This document shows, piece by piece, positions 18,340 to 27,998 of a stretch of 33,420 nt of DNA. Every line of letters begins with the position of its first letter. Position 1 is the first letter of the stretch. The position numbers and the translations under genes are program-made. The notes beneath the pieces are model-generated. The model was given only the letters and a program-made list of their open reading frames with translations. It was not told where the DNA came from and did not search any database. The stretch comes from Piscirickettsia litoralis (GTDB taxonomy: Bacteria; Pseudomonadota; Gammaproteobacteria; Piscirickettsiales; Piscirickettsiaceae): contig NZ_MDTU01000001.1 of NCBI RefSeq assembly GCF_001720395.1, forward strand, positions 978,073 through 1,011,492, read 5' to 3'.

Positions 18340-19641
18340 ATGTCACAATTTATTGACCGACGTTTAAATGGCAAAAATAAAAGTGCTGTCAACAGGCAGC
18401 GCTTCATCCGCCGGTTTAAACAACAAATAAAGCGTGCTGTTGCTGATGCAGTATCAGGGCGCTCCATCACCGACCTTGAAAGTGGTGAAAAAGTCTCTAT
18501 CCCAGCCAAAGACCTTTCTGAGCCTCACTTTCACCACGGTGAAGGGGGTAAGCGTGAAATGGTTCACCCGGGTAACGACCAATTTATTGCAGGTGATCGC
18601 GTCAAACGCCCTCAAAGTGGCGCGGGAGGTCGAGGTAACAACGCCAGCGATAGTGGAGAAGGTGAAGATGACTTTGGTTTTGAAATCTCCCGAGATGAAT
18701 TTTTAGAACTATTTTTTGAAGATCTAGAACTCCCTAATTTAACCAAGCAAAAAGTGGGTAAAACTGAAGTATTTGATTCAGTACGTGCAGGTTTTAGCGT
18801 GACAGGGACACCGCCTAGCATTAGTATTGTCCGCTCATTTAGAAATGCCTTAGCTCGCCGTATTGCACTGGCTGGCCCTTACAAAGAAGAAATTCACCAA
18901 CTCGAAGAAAAACTACAAGAGCAAGAAGAATCACAACGTACCAATAAAAATAACAATAGTAGTGAAGAAGAAAATAATGACAGCAATAATAATGTCATTA
19001 AGATAAAACAAGATATTAAATTCTTAAAGAAAAGAATTAAAAATATCCCATTTATAGATAGCTTTGACTTGCGTTATCACTCTCGCGTCAAGCAACCCAA
19101 GCCAACAACTCAAGCGGTGATGTTTTGCCTCATGGATGTCTCAGGCTCTATGGATCAAGCTAAAAAAGACATTGCTAAGCGCTTTTTTATCCTACTTTAT
19201 CTCTTTTTAAACCGGACCTATGAGCATATTGATGTCGTTTTTATTCGTCATCATACCTCAGCAAAAGAAGTCGATGAAGAAGAATTTTTCTATTCCCGAG
19301 AGACCGGTGGTACCGTTGTCTCCAGCGCGCTTGAACTCATGAAAGATGTGATTGCTGAACGTTATCCAACATCAGAATGGAATATTTATGGTGCACAGGC
19401 CTCTGATGGCGACAATTGGAATAGCGATTCGCCACGCTGCCGCGACTTACTGTTTAATCATATTATGCCGCATGTTCAATACTTTGCGTACACAGAAATC
19501 ATGTCACGCCACCATCAAAGCCTCTGGGATGCTTATCTTGAAGTCAGCGAAGCCTGTCCGCATTTTTCCATGCAGAATATTGACAGCGTGAAAGATATTT
19601 ATCCTGTCTTTAGAAAACTATTTAAAAGGCAAGCCGCATGA
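18340..19641 (+). CDS. yeaH: YeaH/DUF444 family protein (vWA-like)
   Basis: A 433-aa cytoplasmic protein. The N-terminal part is basic ([20 protein letters not shown]), followed by a Gly/Asp-rich linker and a charged coiled-coil stretch with an Asn/Glu-rich patch at about 195-225. The C-terminal half is a von Willebrand A-type domain with MIDAS-like D266-V-S-G-S in [25 protein letters not shown] and [11 protein letters not shown]. The RBS AAGGAG is well placed. The stop overlaps the spoVR start by an ATGA, so the two are translationally coupled. It is thought to act with PrkA and SpoVR in stress adaptation. Confidence 0.95.
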   Translation: MSQFIDRRLNGKNKSAVNRQRFIRRFKQQIKRAVADAVSGRSITDLESGEKVSIPAKDLSEPHFHHGEGGKREMVHPGNDQFIAGDRVKRPQSGAGGRGNNASDSGEGEDDFGFEISRDEFLELFFEDLELPNLTKQKVGKTEVFDSVRAGFSVTGTPPSISIVRSFRNALARRIALAGPYKEEIHQLEEKLQEQEESQRTNKNNNSSEEENNDSNNNVIKIKQDIKFLKKRIKNIPFIDSFDLRYHSRVKQPKPTTQAVMFCLMDVSGSMDQAKKDIAKRFFILLYLFLNRTYEHIDVVFIRHHTSAKEVDEEEFFYSRETGGTVVSSALELMKDVIAERYPTSEWNIYGAQASDGDNWNSDSPRCRDLLFNHIMPHVQYFAYTEIMSRHHQSLWDAYLEVSEACPHFSMQNIDSVKDIYPVFRKLFKRQAA

Positions 19642-21249
19642 CTATAACAAAAGCAGAAGACAAAAAAATCTCAAAAAAAATGCGCCGATCAAAGCACGTA
19701 AAAAATCAACGGCTAAAAAAACAGCCAGAAAAAAAACAATTACCTCTCCGAATCTTCTGAGTGGACCTTTGAGCTTTTGGAAAAATACGATCGAGAAATC
19801 AAGCGTATCGCTCATGAAAAATTTAACCTCGATACTTACCCGAACCAAATTGAGGTCATTTCTGCAGAGCAAATGATGGACGCTTATGCATCATCGGGCA
19901 TGCCCATCCACTATAACCATTGGTCCTACGGTAAACACTTTCTTTCCACTGAAAAAAACTACCGTCGCGGACAAATGGGTTTAGCCTATGAAATCGTCAT
20001 TAATTCTGACCCTTGCATTTCCTACTTAATGGAAGAAAACACCATTACGATGCAAGCGTTAGTGATTGCTCATGCCTGCTATGGCCATAATTCATTTTTT
20101 AAAAATAATTACCTTTTTAAAACCTGGACCAATGCAGATGCAATTATCGATTACCTCGTCTTTGCGAAAAAATATATTCGTGAGTGCGAGGAAAAGCACG
20201 GAATTAATGCTGTTGAAGAAATTCTTGATTCTTGCCATGCCTTAATGAACTACGGTATTGATCGCTATCGCCGCCCTAACAAGCTCTCGATGGCGGAAGA
20301 ACGCGAGCGCCAAATCAAACGCGAAGAGCATTTACAATACCAGGTCAATGAACTTTGGCGGACGATTCCAAAAAAAGATGAAGAAGCACAAGACACTAAA
20401 AAACAGCGCTTTCCCACAGAACCTGAAGACAATTTACTTTACTTCTTTGAAAAAAATGCCCCCTTACTCGAACCCTGGCAGCGAGAGCTTGTTCGTATCG
20501 TTCGAAAAATGGCACAATATTTCTACCCTCAGCGCCTCACTAAGGCCATGAACGAAGGCTGGGCGTGTTTCTGGCACTATACAATTCTCAATGAAATGTA
20601 TGCAGAAGGCTTAGTCAATGATGGCTTTATGCTTGAATTTCTCACCTCACACACCAGCGTTATTTATCAACCACCATACAATAGCCCTTATTATAGCGGA
20701 CTGAATCCATATTCTATTGGCTTTAATATGATGATTGATATTCGTCGTATTTGTGAGGAGCCTACAGAAGAAGACTATTATTGGTTTCCAAACATTGCCG
20801 GAACAAATTGGCGAGAATCTATTGAGTTTGCAATGCGCAATTTTAAAGATGAAAGCTTTATCGCTCAGTATCTATCCCCTAAAGTCATGCGTGATATGAA
20901 GCTTTTTTGCATCCTCGACGATGATGAAGACAGTGAACTTGAAGTCACCGCTATCCACAATGAGCAAGGCTATCGTAAAGTGCGTCAGACCATTTCTGAG
21001 CAATACAATCCGGGCAATATAGAGCCTCGTATTCAGGTTTATAACGTCGATTTACGTGGTAATCGTTCACTCGTATTAAGACATTTGATGAACAACCGGC
21101 GCCCTCTCGACGATAAAAGTACACAAGAAATACTCAAACATGTTTATCGCTTGTGGAATTTCCCAGTCATTCTTGAGTCTGTTGCAACAGATGGCAAAGT
21201 GGTAAAAACCTATCACTGCCCACCCAGAGAACCTGCCCCTGAGAACTAA
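19638..21249 (+). CDS. spoVR: SpoVR/YcgB family protein, N-terminal frameshift
   Basis: The conserved SpoVR domain starts at [11 protein letters not shown] and continues through [44 protein letters not shown] and [15 protein letters not shown] to the end, intact and of normal length (about 500 aa). The gene should start at ATG 19638, coupled to yeaH by ATGA, but that frame stops at 19760. One base fewer in the A7 run 19715-19721 gives a continuous N-terminus ([19 protein letters not shown]). The only in-frame start without correction is TTG 19777, which would remove the conserved WTFE motif. The break is therefore either a base-call error or bypassed by slippage at the A tract. It is the third gene of the stress operon. 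Confidence 0.9.
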
Positions 21250-21289
21250 ACCTGCTCAAAAGAGAAGGCAAAAAAGTTTAAACCAATAA

Positions 21290-21312
21290 AAAAGGGGCTA
21301 AATGCCCCTTTT
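21290..21312. terminator. Bidirectional terminator between spoVR and dsbG
   Basis: A 9-bp stem (AAAAGGGGC / GCCCCTTTT) with a 5-base loop, flanked by A-rich and T-rich tracts, sits at the convergent junction 41 bp after the spoVR stop and 18 bp beyond the dsbG stop. Confidence 0.8.
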
Positions 21313-21329
21313 AAAATAATTAGACCTCA

Positions 21330-22220
21330 TTAAGCATTTTGTTTTCCTGCCGGCAATTTACCGATATTAGCAACAAACGCATCGAGCTTTTCACGGGGAT
21401 AACCCGGCAAGACTTGGTTTTCACCTTTGCTATCTTTATAAATCACAACCGGTGTACCTTGCATACCATTTTTCTCAAAAAATGCTAAATTCTCTTTCAG
21501 TTCAGCTTTTACCTTCTCAGAAATGTCTTTTTCAGCTAGTGGCTTAACTCCACCACTTTCTGTTTTCATATCAAAGGTTTTTTCATCTTGAGCTAATAGT
21601 GCCGCAGGATCTTTAGCTGATAAAACTGCAGCCGCCTTACCCACACTGTCTTGCTTTAAGAAAGCAACCATGATCCAACGAATCGAAAGCTGACCACTTT
21701 GCACGTAAGGTTGTAAGTTTTTATAAAGCATATGACAGATCGAGCAATTTGGCTCAGCCACCAAATAAATCTGGTGGGGTGCATCAACCTTCCCTTCTAA
21801 GAACCAATGAGTCTTGCCTGCTTCTTCAAGCAGTTTACTTGCAATCTTCGGTTGGATATTTTTCTTAACGTAGTTTTCCGTTAAATTTGCACCATCTTTA
21901 CCAAACATCGTACCAAAAAAGGCAAACTGGCCTTGTTGATTGGCATAGATGATTAGCTGCTGCCCTCCTTGCTTAGGCTTAATGACGAAGCCTTTTATAT
22001 CTGATCCTGCATTAAATTGCTGGCTTACATCAAACTGGTTACGCGTGATCTTCATGATCAAATCTTTTGCGGCCTCAGGGTTTACTTTTTCTGTAATAGC
22101 TTGTTTTTTCTGAATTTGCGCTTTCGCTACGGCCTTTTCGGTGTCAGTTGTATGCATTATTGCAGCACCAATTCCAGCACCAATGACAGCAGCGGCAGCT
22201 AAACCTAATACTTTTTTCAT
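21330..22220 (-). CDS. dsbG: Thiol:disulfide interchange protein, DsbG-like
   Basis: A 296-aa periplasmic thioredoxin-fold protein of the DsbC/DsbG type. The N-terminus is a signal peptide or anchor (MKKVLGLAAAAVIGAGIGAA) followed by a charged helix. A DsbC-like dimerisation region spans about 45-120. The thioredoxin domain carries the active site C159-S-I-C162-H in AEPNCSICHMLY, and the cis-proline loop is GTPVVIY. The LSAKDPAALLAQ and GYPREKLDAF segments fit DsbG. The C-S-I-C pair differs from the more usual CPYC of DsbG and CGYC of DsbC, which may alter redox behaviour. AGAAAGGT is a suitable RBS. It is divergent from the M50 protease gene. Confidence 0.85.
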   Translation of the reverse strand: MKKVLGLAAAAVIGAGIGAAIMHTTDTEKAVAKAQIQKKQAITEKVNPEAAKDLIMKITRNQFDVSQQFNAGSDIKGFVIKPKQGGQQLIIYANQQGQFAFFGTMFGKDGANLTENYVKKNIQPKIASKLLEEAGKTHWFLEGKVDAPHQIYLVAEPNCSICHMLYKNLQPYVQSGQLSIRWIMVAFLKQDSVGKAAAVLSAKDPAALLAQDEKTFDMKTESGGVKPLAEKDISEKVKAELKENLAFFEKNGMQGTPVVIYKDSKGENQVLPGYPREKLDAFVANIGKLPAGKQNA

Positions 22221-22328
22221 TGCGTTTACCTTTCTTTAAATGCACTAATTCCTGCATAATAATGCCTGAAAAATGCTATCTTAGCTATGTATTTGGTCTC
22301 CAAACTAACTGATGAAGCTTAACAAATT

Positions 22329-22955
22329 ATGATAGAATACTTAAACACCGCGGTCATCTTAATCATCCCAATTCTAACCGCTATCGTCTTCCATGAAGTC
22401 GGCCACGGCTATGCTGCCAAACTCCTCGGCGATTCAACCGCAGCCAACCAAGGCCGCCTTAGTCTCAACCCGATCGCTCATATCGACCCGATCGGAACGA
22501 TTGCTGTCCCAGCCTTACTCTACTTTACTAGCGGCTTCCTCTTTGGTTGGGCCAAGCCTGTTCCGGTGAACTACAACAAGCTCGGCTCTCCACGGCGAGA
22601 TAGTGCCTTAGTCGCTATCGCGGGTCCTTTAGTGAATTTTATTTTTCTATTTATATGGTCGATATTATTTGCGGTTTCAGTAAAAATGCAATCCGCTACC
22701 CTTTACTCGATGAGCACCTTCGGGATACAAATCAATATTATTTTAATTGCTTTAAATTTACTCCCCATTCCCCCTTTAGACGGTAGTCGTGTCATTGCAA
22801 GCTTATTGCCTCCTCGCTTCGCTTATCAATACGAGCGATTTTCTTTTCTTGGCTTTATTCTAGTGATTTTACTGGCTGTCTCAGGAATATTCAGCCAATA
22901 TTTATCACCACTCCTTAACGACGGAACTCTGTTTTTTATGAGACTTTTTATCTAA
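22329..22955 (+). CDS. Site-2 protease family (M50) membrane metalloprotease
   Basis: A 208-aa polytopic membrane protein of the short M50B type (YwhC-like). The zinc motif is H22-E-V-G-H26 in the first TM (IVFHEVGHGYAA), the second ligand motif is NLLPIPPLDGSR, and the intervening GRLSLNPIAHIDPIGTI is typical of the group. It has no PDZ domain and belongs to the minimal class whose substrates are mostly unknown. The ATG gives the usual length. It is divergent from dsbG (108-bp spacer) and convergent with the ankyrin gene. Confidence 0.92.
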   Translation: MIEYLNTAVILIIPILTAIVFHEVGHGYAAKLLGDSTAANQGRLSLNPIAHIDPIGTIAVPALLYFTSGFLFGWAKPVPVNYNKLGSPRRDSALVAIAGPLVNFIFLFIWSILFAVSVKMQSATLYSMSTFGIQINIILIALNLLPIPPLDGSRVIASLLPPRFAYQYERFSFLGFILVILLAVSGIFSQYLSPLLNDGTLFFMRLFI

Positions 22956-23006
22956 AAGACATTGACTTTTATGCAAGTGACTCTAATCAAGCAACCTGCC
23001 ACTAAC

Positions 23007-24164
23007 TCATTGATCAAAAGATACAGAGGGGTTTTGACTTTGCTGTGATTTACGGCAGAATGCATCTAAAAACGGCTGAGTACTGCTGTGAGAAGCCTTG
23101 CTAACTTGCGCAGCCTTAGCAGCATCTCCGGGTTCTAAAAAAGACAAAGGACCAGACTTTAATTCATGATTAGCTGAATTTTGAGTATAGCTAGTCCATG
23201 ACTGACTTTGTAAATTTCGCTTCAGCTTGGGGTTAGTCACTAACTGTTGCTGCCCCTCTTCGCATTTTTGGAGAACACTTTTTTTAGATAACCCACTATA
23301 TTGTTGAAAAAAAGCTTCCTTCAATGAAGGTGAGATGCTTGACTTTATATCTCTTGTTTCTCTTAATTTAGTTGGATCTACAAAGTCTAGCTCCTTTAAA
23401 CTTCTTAGCTTATTGCCTGAAACTTTCTTTCGTTTAGCGACAATGTCAATGACTTCAAGACCTGGGTTTAATACACATATCGGCTGCCCATTGTAATCCA
23501 CTAAATTATTTTGCTGAGCATTTTCAGCTCTAGAGGGTTCAATAGAAACAGAACGCAGAACATCGTTAATGCTAACCTTCTGAAGAAGACCGCTTAACTC
23601 TCTATCCATATCAGCAAAAGAAAATTTTCCAGTTTTTGCTAAAGCTTCAAGCAATTGAATATTTCCCAAGACCATAGCATATTGATCAACTCTAAGGCCA
23701 CCTCGATCCTTAGCCATCAAGTTATCAGGGTTTTTGGATAATAAATAACAAGCAAAGTCGGTTGCATTTTTAGTTCCCATTTTTGATAAAAGTATAACAG
23801 GCGTTTTACCTTCTTTATCTGCTATTGCTAAATTAACTTTCCCTTTTGCAAGATCAACAAGCTTTCTAGCATTCTCAAAGTCTTCATTACCAATTAATAA
23901 TTGCAAGGTGGTATTGCCGAACGCTCTCTCTTGCCTATTTGGATCAAAACCAGCAGCTAAGAGTGTTTTTGCTTTGTCAGCAAACTCCCCTCGAACACCA
24001 AGAGCTGCGATATTCATAATCGTTTGCCCTGTTTTCTTAAAGCACTCCACCTCATACGCTTTAATATCTTTTTGTGGTATTGCTTTTACAGCTTCATCTA
24101 TCTCTGCTGGTGTAGAGAACTTGTTCGTCAAAGTTTTTAACACTTCGGGATTAATCTTTGGCAT
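23007..24164 (-). CDS. Ankyrin-repeat protein, candidate secreted effector
   Basis: A 385-aa intact ORF. Ankyrin-like repeats lie at about 47-79 (MNIAALGVRGEFADKAKTLL), 84-118 (NTTLQLLIGNEDFENARKLV), 119-154 (GKTPVILLSKMG) and 155-185 (VDQYAMVLGNIQLLEALAKT). The C-terminal 180 residues are hydrophilic and unrecognised. There is no signal peptide, as expected for a protein injected by a type IV (Dot/Icm-like) system, but no secretion test is possible here. RBS AGGAAG precedes the ATG. Its first 57 codons and about 160 bp of upstream DNA are duplicated at 30779-31109 as a broken copy. It is flanked by a composite IS. Confidence 0.7.
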   Translation of the reverse strand: MPKINPEVLKTLTNKFSTPAEIDEAVKAIPQKDIKAYEVECFKKTGQTIMNIAALGVRGEFADKAKTLLAAGFDPNRQERAFGNTTLQLLIGNEDFENARKLVDLAKGKVNLAIADKEGKTPVILLSKMGTKNATDFACYLLSKNPDNLMAKDRGGLRVDQYAMVLGNIQLLEALAKTGKFSFADMDRELSGLLQKVSINDVLRSVSIEPSRAENAQQNNLVDYNGQPICVLNPGLEVIDIVAKRKKVSGNKLRSLKELDFVDPTKLRETRDIKSSISPSLKEAFFQQYSGLSKKSVLQKCEEGQQQLVTNPKLKRNLQSQSWTSYTQNSANHELKSGPLSFLEPGDAAKAAQVSKASHSSTQPFLDAFCRKSQQSQNPSVSFDQ

Positions 24165-24326
24165 ATTGATTTGACTTCCTATTTAAACTTTATACATCAC
24201 ACATTAGAGTGGCGACCTTCCAAGCTAATCAGCTAAGGTATTTAATGCCTCTCTCAGGGGTGCGTAAAATTTACCATAAATTAACTATATACTTACATAG
24301 ATTTTTACCTAAAAATATATATAAAT
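23993..24326 (-). repeat. Duplicated segment A: ankyrin gene 5' end and promoter
   Basis: This stretch (the first 57 codons and the region upstream of the ankyrin gene) matches 30779-31109 at roughly nine bases in ten by eye, in the same orientation. The homology stops abruptly at both ends. Confidence 0.85.
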
Positions 24327-24534
24327 CACAAGCTTCGCACTTTGAGCTCTAATGTTTTAAAATAGTGGTTCAAGGAAGTTGGCTTTGTTGCTTAGCCTCT
24401 CGCCCCTTCCGATAGGCGCATTTCAGCTGCTTCTAAAACTATCCGGCATGCCTAGGCGGGTCATCTTATTCAAAACGCCTGCACCAATCATTCCTTCGTT
24501 TTTCTGTCTGGCCATTTCTCTAGATTGCATCATA

Positions 24535-25569
24535 TAGCATTTTCAGTAATTATGCAGCCTCAATGATCAAACCACCCTTCCAAATCATCTGACTCAATCT
24601 CATTAATTGCATGAGCAAATGCATGAAACAACTCTGCTTCCGTTCTGGGCTTAAGCTTACGAATAATACTTTTAAGTTTAGACCAACACATTTCTATTGG
24701 AGATAAATCAGGAGAATACCTTGGTAAAGGTAAAACCATTACACCCTTTAGTTTGGCCATTTCTTTGATTTTTTTCACGTTGTGCACAGGTGCATTATCA
24801 ATCAATAATATCTTACCTGGCTGTAGTTTTGGCAGCAATGAATGCTTGATAAATGCTTCCACACAATCTTGATCAACAGCCCCATTGACCATGCCAATAT
24901 CGATCACTTTTTCTAAACTCACTGCACCTAATGCTGATATATTTTCTCCATGAATTGGAACCGGCATTTTCAGCCTTTCTTTTGTCAAACATCGGCCATG
25001 AAGTTTTGTTAAATTTAATGGGAAACCTGATTCATCCAAAACAATTAAATTAGACGGATCAATACTTGGCATAAACTCTATAAAGTTTTCTCGCTCTTGC
25101 TTTATATCCTCGCGCTCCCGTTCTTGTGCGTAACAAGATTTTTTTATAGGAGACTTTCAACTCTTTAATCACATAATGCATACAAGGGATAGTGACACTT
25201 TTACCGGTATCAGACTCTAATTGATCTCGGTAATCTTTTAGTGTGGCATCAGGAAAATCGGCAATATAAGTCATAATTAATGCTTTATCTTGAGGCTCTA
25301 TCGTCGGCTTTCTCCCCCTGGCTTCTTAGGAATGAGCGATTCGTTATTTTTGTATTGCCGATAATATTTTTTTACACTGCTCATGCTAATTGAGAGAAGC
25401 TCTGCAATTTCTTCGTTGGTATACTCTTCTGTGAGTTTTAAGTTGATTACTCGCTCTCTTAAATCAACAGAATATGGGGCGACCATTGGGCTATCCTTGG
25501 CTAAAGCAACAATTATAACACCATACTAATCATTTGAAAAAATAGGATTTATTATTATTTAAAATGCTA
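24535..25569 (-). mobile_element. IS630-family element nested in the IS5 transposase
   Basis: The ends TAGCATTTT / AAAATGCTA form terminal inverted repeats. TA flanks both sides (24533-24534 and 25570-25571), the target duplication of the IS630/Tc1 group. The size is 1,035 bp. Excision with one TA restores the reading frame of the host IS5 transposase across LGN-MMQSR, which fixes the boundaries. Confidence 0.88.
24560..25486 (-). pseudogene. IS630-family transposase, two frameshifts
   Basis: The N-terminal helix-turn-helix part (25486-25298) reads MVAPYSVDLRERVINLKL and EIAELLSISMSSVKKYY. One base is missing from the C5 run at 25314-25318, after which KPTIEPQDKALIMTYIADFP continues. A second shift, one extra base at 25117-25119, leads into the DDE part with VLDESGFPLNLTKLHG, LLIDNAPVHN and YSPDLSPIEMCWSKLK, the D-D-E triad in order. 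The final part ends at DLEGWFDH followed by TGA, although GCIITENAI continues in frame up to the terminal repeat. The element is inactive as sequenced unless frameshifting is used. Confidence 0.88.
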
Positions 25570-26621
25570 TATTACCCAGTATGCGCTTATAGCGCTGTAC
25601 TCCAAGTTCAGAATAATTTCTTCTGCCATATTGATTCGCCTTTTACCAGTGCATTCTACCCTGTTTGATAATCTAACTTAAATTCTTATTTCTAATGGTA
25701 TGGTTATTATCATCGAATACCGCATTTTTAGGAGGAGGAATCGCAACGGTTGCATTCGGCGAATGATTAAGCACTGATTCATAGACATCATAGCTGTCAT
25801 AAGCACCATCTGCTGAGAAGTGATCAAACTCAAAATCAATTTGGTTTAGCAAGTCGTCCACAACCTCTTCATCAGCCTCATAACGATCTGTGATGAGCGC
25901 AGCCTGAATATAGTGGCCATCGTCAACAGCTACATGTAATTTGCGCCAACTACGCTTCGCTGAAATTTTATATTTCTCCTGATGCCATTCACCTCGGCCA
26001 AAGCGCTTGAGGCCTGAGGAATCAATGGCTATCGCTGCAATGTCATCGTCTGGCTGATCTGTTTTTCGATAACGTGGAACCTCAATATTAAGCTCTGCTA
26101 AACGCTTAGAGAGTACCGTGTCAGGGCATCTAATTGGTAATCCTTGTGCTTCAAAATAGGAATCAATCATTCCTTGAGTTTGGCGCAGTGGCTGTTTAAA
26201 AACTTTGCGTATTTCATGGCAGGTAATTATTGCCAGACCCGTATACAGTTGTGGTGTACCCGTACCATCATAGACTCGATCTTTTTCATGCCAATTTTCG
26301 ATGACTCCCTCTGAAACCCAAACGTCAACTCGGCCTCGGTTTCGCAATGAGTTGTTATACGTTGGCCAATTTTTGACCTTGTATTTCTGTTTGGGAACGT
26401 TCCAACCTTTCTTTTTGGGATACTTGTAAGGCACTGCTATTTATCACTTTATTGATTCGATCCCAGGATAACAGTGAACTGGCTCAATCACCATAATTGA
26501 TCACTTTTTGAGCTAAGCAACAAAGCCCATGACAAGTGTTAACTAGTTTAATTGCTAATCAATTGTTATATTAGCTAGAGTTGTGTGTGTACAAGGTCAC
26601 GGTATATTAGAGGTGTAGTAC

Positions 26622-27812
26622 TTGATTCAGAATAGCAAAAATCACCATCGATTCACCTTAACTCTCATATTACTTGTCGTTCCATTGTCAGGCGCAGGCA
26701 TTGATATTTATGTACCATCACTGCCTGCAATTCAAAGTAGTATGGGGGTGAGTCACTTTGCTGCGAAAGTGACTGTAGCCCTTTATTTGTTTGGCTATGG
26801 ATTTGGGCAGCTCATTATTGGTCCATTGTCAGATCGCTATGGGCGGCGTTGGATTGTCATTGTTTCCTTATTGCTCTATGCATTGTCTAGCTTTGGTGCG
26901 AGTGTTTCACCCAATATCGAATTTTTGTGGGTAATGCGGATTATTCAAGGTGCTGTCGTGAGCGGCATTCTTGTTCCTGCAAGGGCATCGATTAGTGATT
27001 TATTTACAGGTACAGCTTATTTAAAAGCAATGAATTATAGTACGGTGGCGTGGGCGATGGGACCTATTTTGGCTCCTGCCATTGGTGGCTATTTACAAGT
27101 ATGGGGTGGCTGGCATGTGCCTTTCTATGCATTGGCACTTTATAGTGCTGTGATGGCGATCATCATGCTGCTTGTATTTAAAGAAACGAAGCGTAAAACA
27201 ACTGATAAATTTATCCCCTTACGTCAGCTGGTGGTCAATTATGGACATATGTTACGTTCATTTGAGTTTATGGCTGGAGTTGCATGTTTGTCTTTACTGT
27301 ATTCAGTATTGACAGTCTTTAACGTTGTTGGCCCCTTTTTGATTCAGAGCCAGCTAGGGTTGAGCCCTATTTTTTATGGGCATGTCGCTCTATGGTTGGG
27401 GCTTGCTTGGTTTTTGGGGACGGTAAGTTATCGGTTTGCGATCAGGTTTTCTGCGCTTCGTGTTGGACTCAGCTATTTAAGTGTGGCTGTGTTAATTGCA
27501 CTGTCGATGGTAATTGAATCGGTGCTTTATGGACTATCAGTATGGGGGGTTGTATTGCCAACTTTAGTACTCGGGTTTTGTGCTGGCGCTGTTTTTTCAC
27601 AGCTGTATGGTCGTTGTATTGCCTTATACCCAAACACTCCAGCAAGTGCAGGTGCGTTAATGGGTTCGATCTTTGTGGTTGGAGCAGGACTGGTTTCAGC
27701 CTTAGCCAGCCAATGGCAGATTGTTGGTTTATTACCATTGGCTTTGATTAATTTCGGTTTGGTGTTGAGTGCAGCCGTGTTGTTTTTAAGACAGAATGCT
27801 TCATTGGGTTAG
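26622..27812 (+). CDS. Bcr/CflA-type multidrug MFS transporter
   Basis: An intact 396-aa, 12-TM drug:H+ antiporter. Motifs: GIDIYVPSLPAI in TM1, GPLSDRYGRRW in the 2-3 loop, RIIQGAVVSGILVPARA in TM4, and the TM5 motif GPILAPAIGGYL. It starts at TTG 26622 with AGAGGT upstream. By eye its coding strand is richer in G and T (many GTG, TTG, GGT codons) than the other MFS gene and the neighbouring housekeeping genes. Together with its position between the composite IS and the broken effector gene, this hints at separate acquisition. The substrate is unknown. Unlike the pump at 5152-6398 it has no frameshift and no adjacent regulator. Confidence 0.88.
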   Translation: MIQNSKNHHRFTLTLILLVVPLSGAGIDIYVPSLPAIQSSMGVSHFAAKVTVALYLFGYGFGQLIIGPLSDRYGRRWIVIVSLLLYALSSFGASVSPNIEFLWVMRIIQGAVVSGILVPARASISDLFTGTAYLKAMNYSTVAWAMGPILAPAIGGYLQVWGGWHVPFYALALYSAVMAIIMLLVFKETKRKTTDKFIPLRQLVVNYGHMLRSFEFMAGVACLSLLYSVLTVFNVVGPFLIQSQLGLSPIFYGHVALWLGLAWFLGTVSYRFAIRFSALRVGLSYLSVAVLIALSMVIESVLYGLSVWGVVLPTLVLGFCAGAVFSQLYGRCIALYPNTPASAGALMGSIFVVGAGLVSALASQWQIVGLLPLALINFGLVLSAAVLFLRQNASLG

Positions 27813-27884
27813 CTATTGAAGTGGGCCTATGTAAGCGATCGACTAGCATATGACAAAGCGACAACGAGGTTTTCGCGATGCGGT

Positions 27885-27998
27885 TAAATCGGATCTAGTT
27901 TATATTGATATTTTTCCTTGCGCAGAGGATCAGAGTTCTTGTGTTGACTATGGAAAAAAATGCACTGAGGAATCATTGATCGGTCCCTCATCCTCGCA
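27885..27998 (-). repeat. Duplicated segment B: effector gene 3' end
   Basis: This stretch covers the last codons of the effector-like gene, its stop and about 60 bp downstream. It matches 30602-30714 closely by eye, in the same orientation. Confidence 0.8.

Larger units (their letters stand above)
24423..26434 (-). pseudogene. IS5-family transposase, split by IS630 and two stops
   Basis: A DDE transposase that starts at GTG 26434. The intact N-terminal part runs to 25673 and includes the two catalytic aspartates (IAIDSSGLKRFG, FSADGAYDSYD). Two in-frame stops follow (after RNKNLS and after GRMHW). The frame then continues with the Y-2-R-3-E-6-K signature in QYGRRNYSELGVQRYKRIL, breaks at the IS630, and resumes at 24530 with MMQSREMARQKNEG and LNKMTRLGMPDSF to the stop at 24423. 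Removing the IS630 and one TA leaves exactly 975 bp, 325 codons in one frame. It is non-functional. Confidence 0.9.
24381..26527 (-). mobile_element. IS5-family element interrupted by IS630
   Basis: The ends are 16-bp perfect inverted repeats, GGCTTTGTTGCTTAGC at 24381-24396 and its complement at 26512-26527. Subtracting the nested IS630 and one TA gives a 1,110-bp element, normal for the IS5 family. The flanking bases do not show a matching target duplication (GTT on the left, CAT on the right), so the element is old or one flank has changed. Confidence 0.85.

Noticed and set aside
25298-25486. Short HTH ORF as an independent regulator
   Set aside because: It is the N-terminal part of the IS630 transposase; one base in the C5 run joins it to the next part of the same protein.
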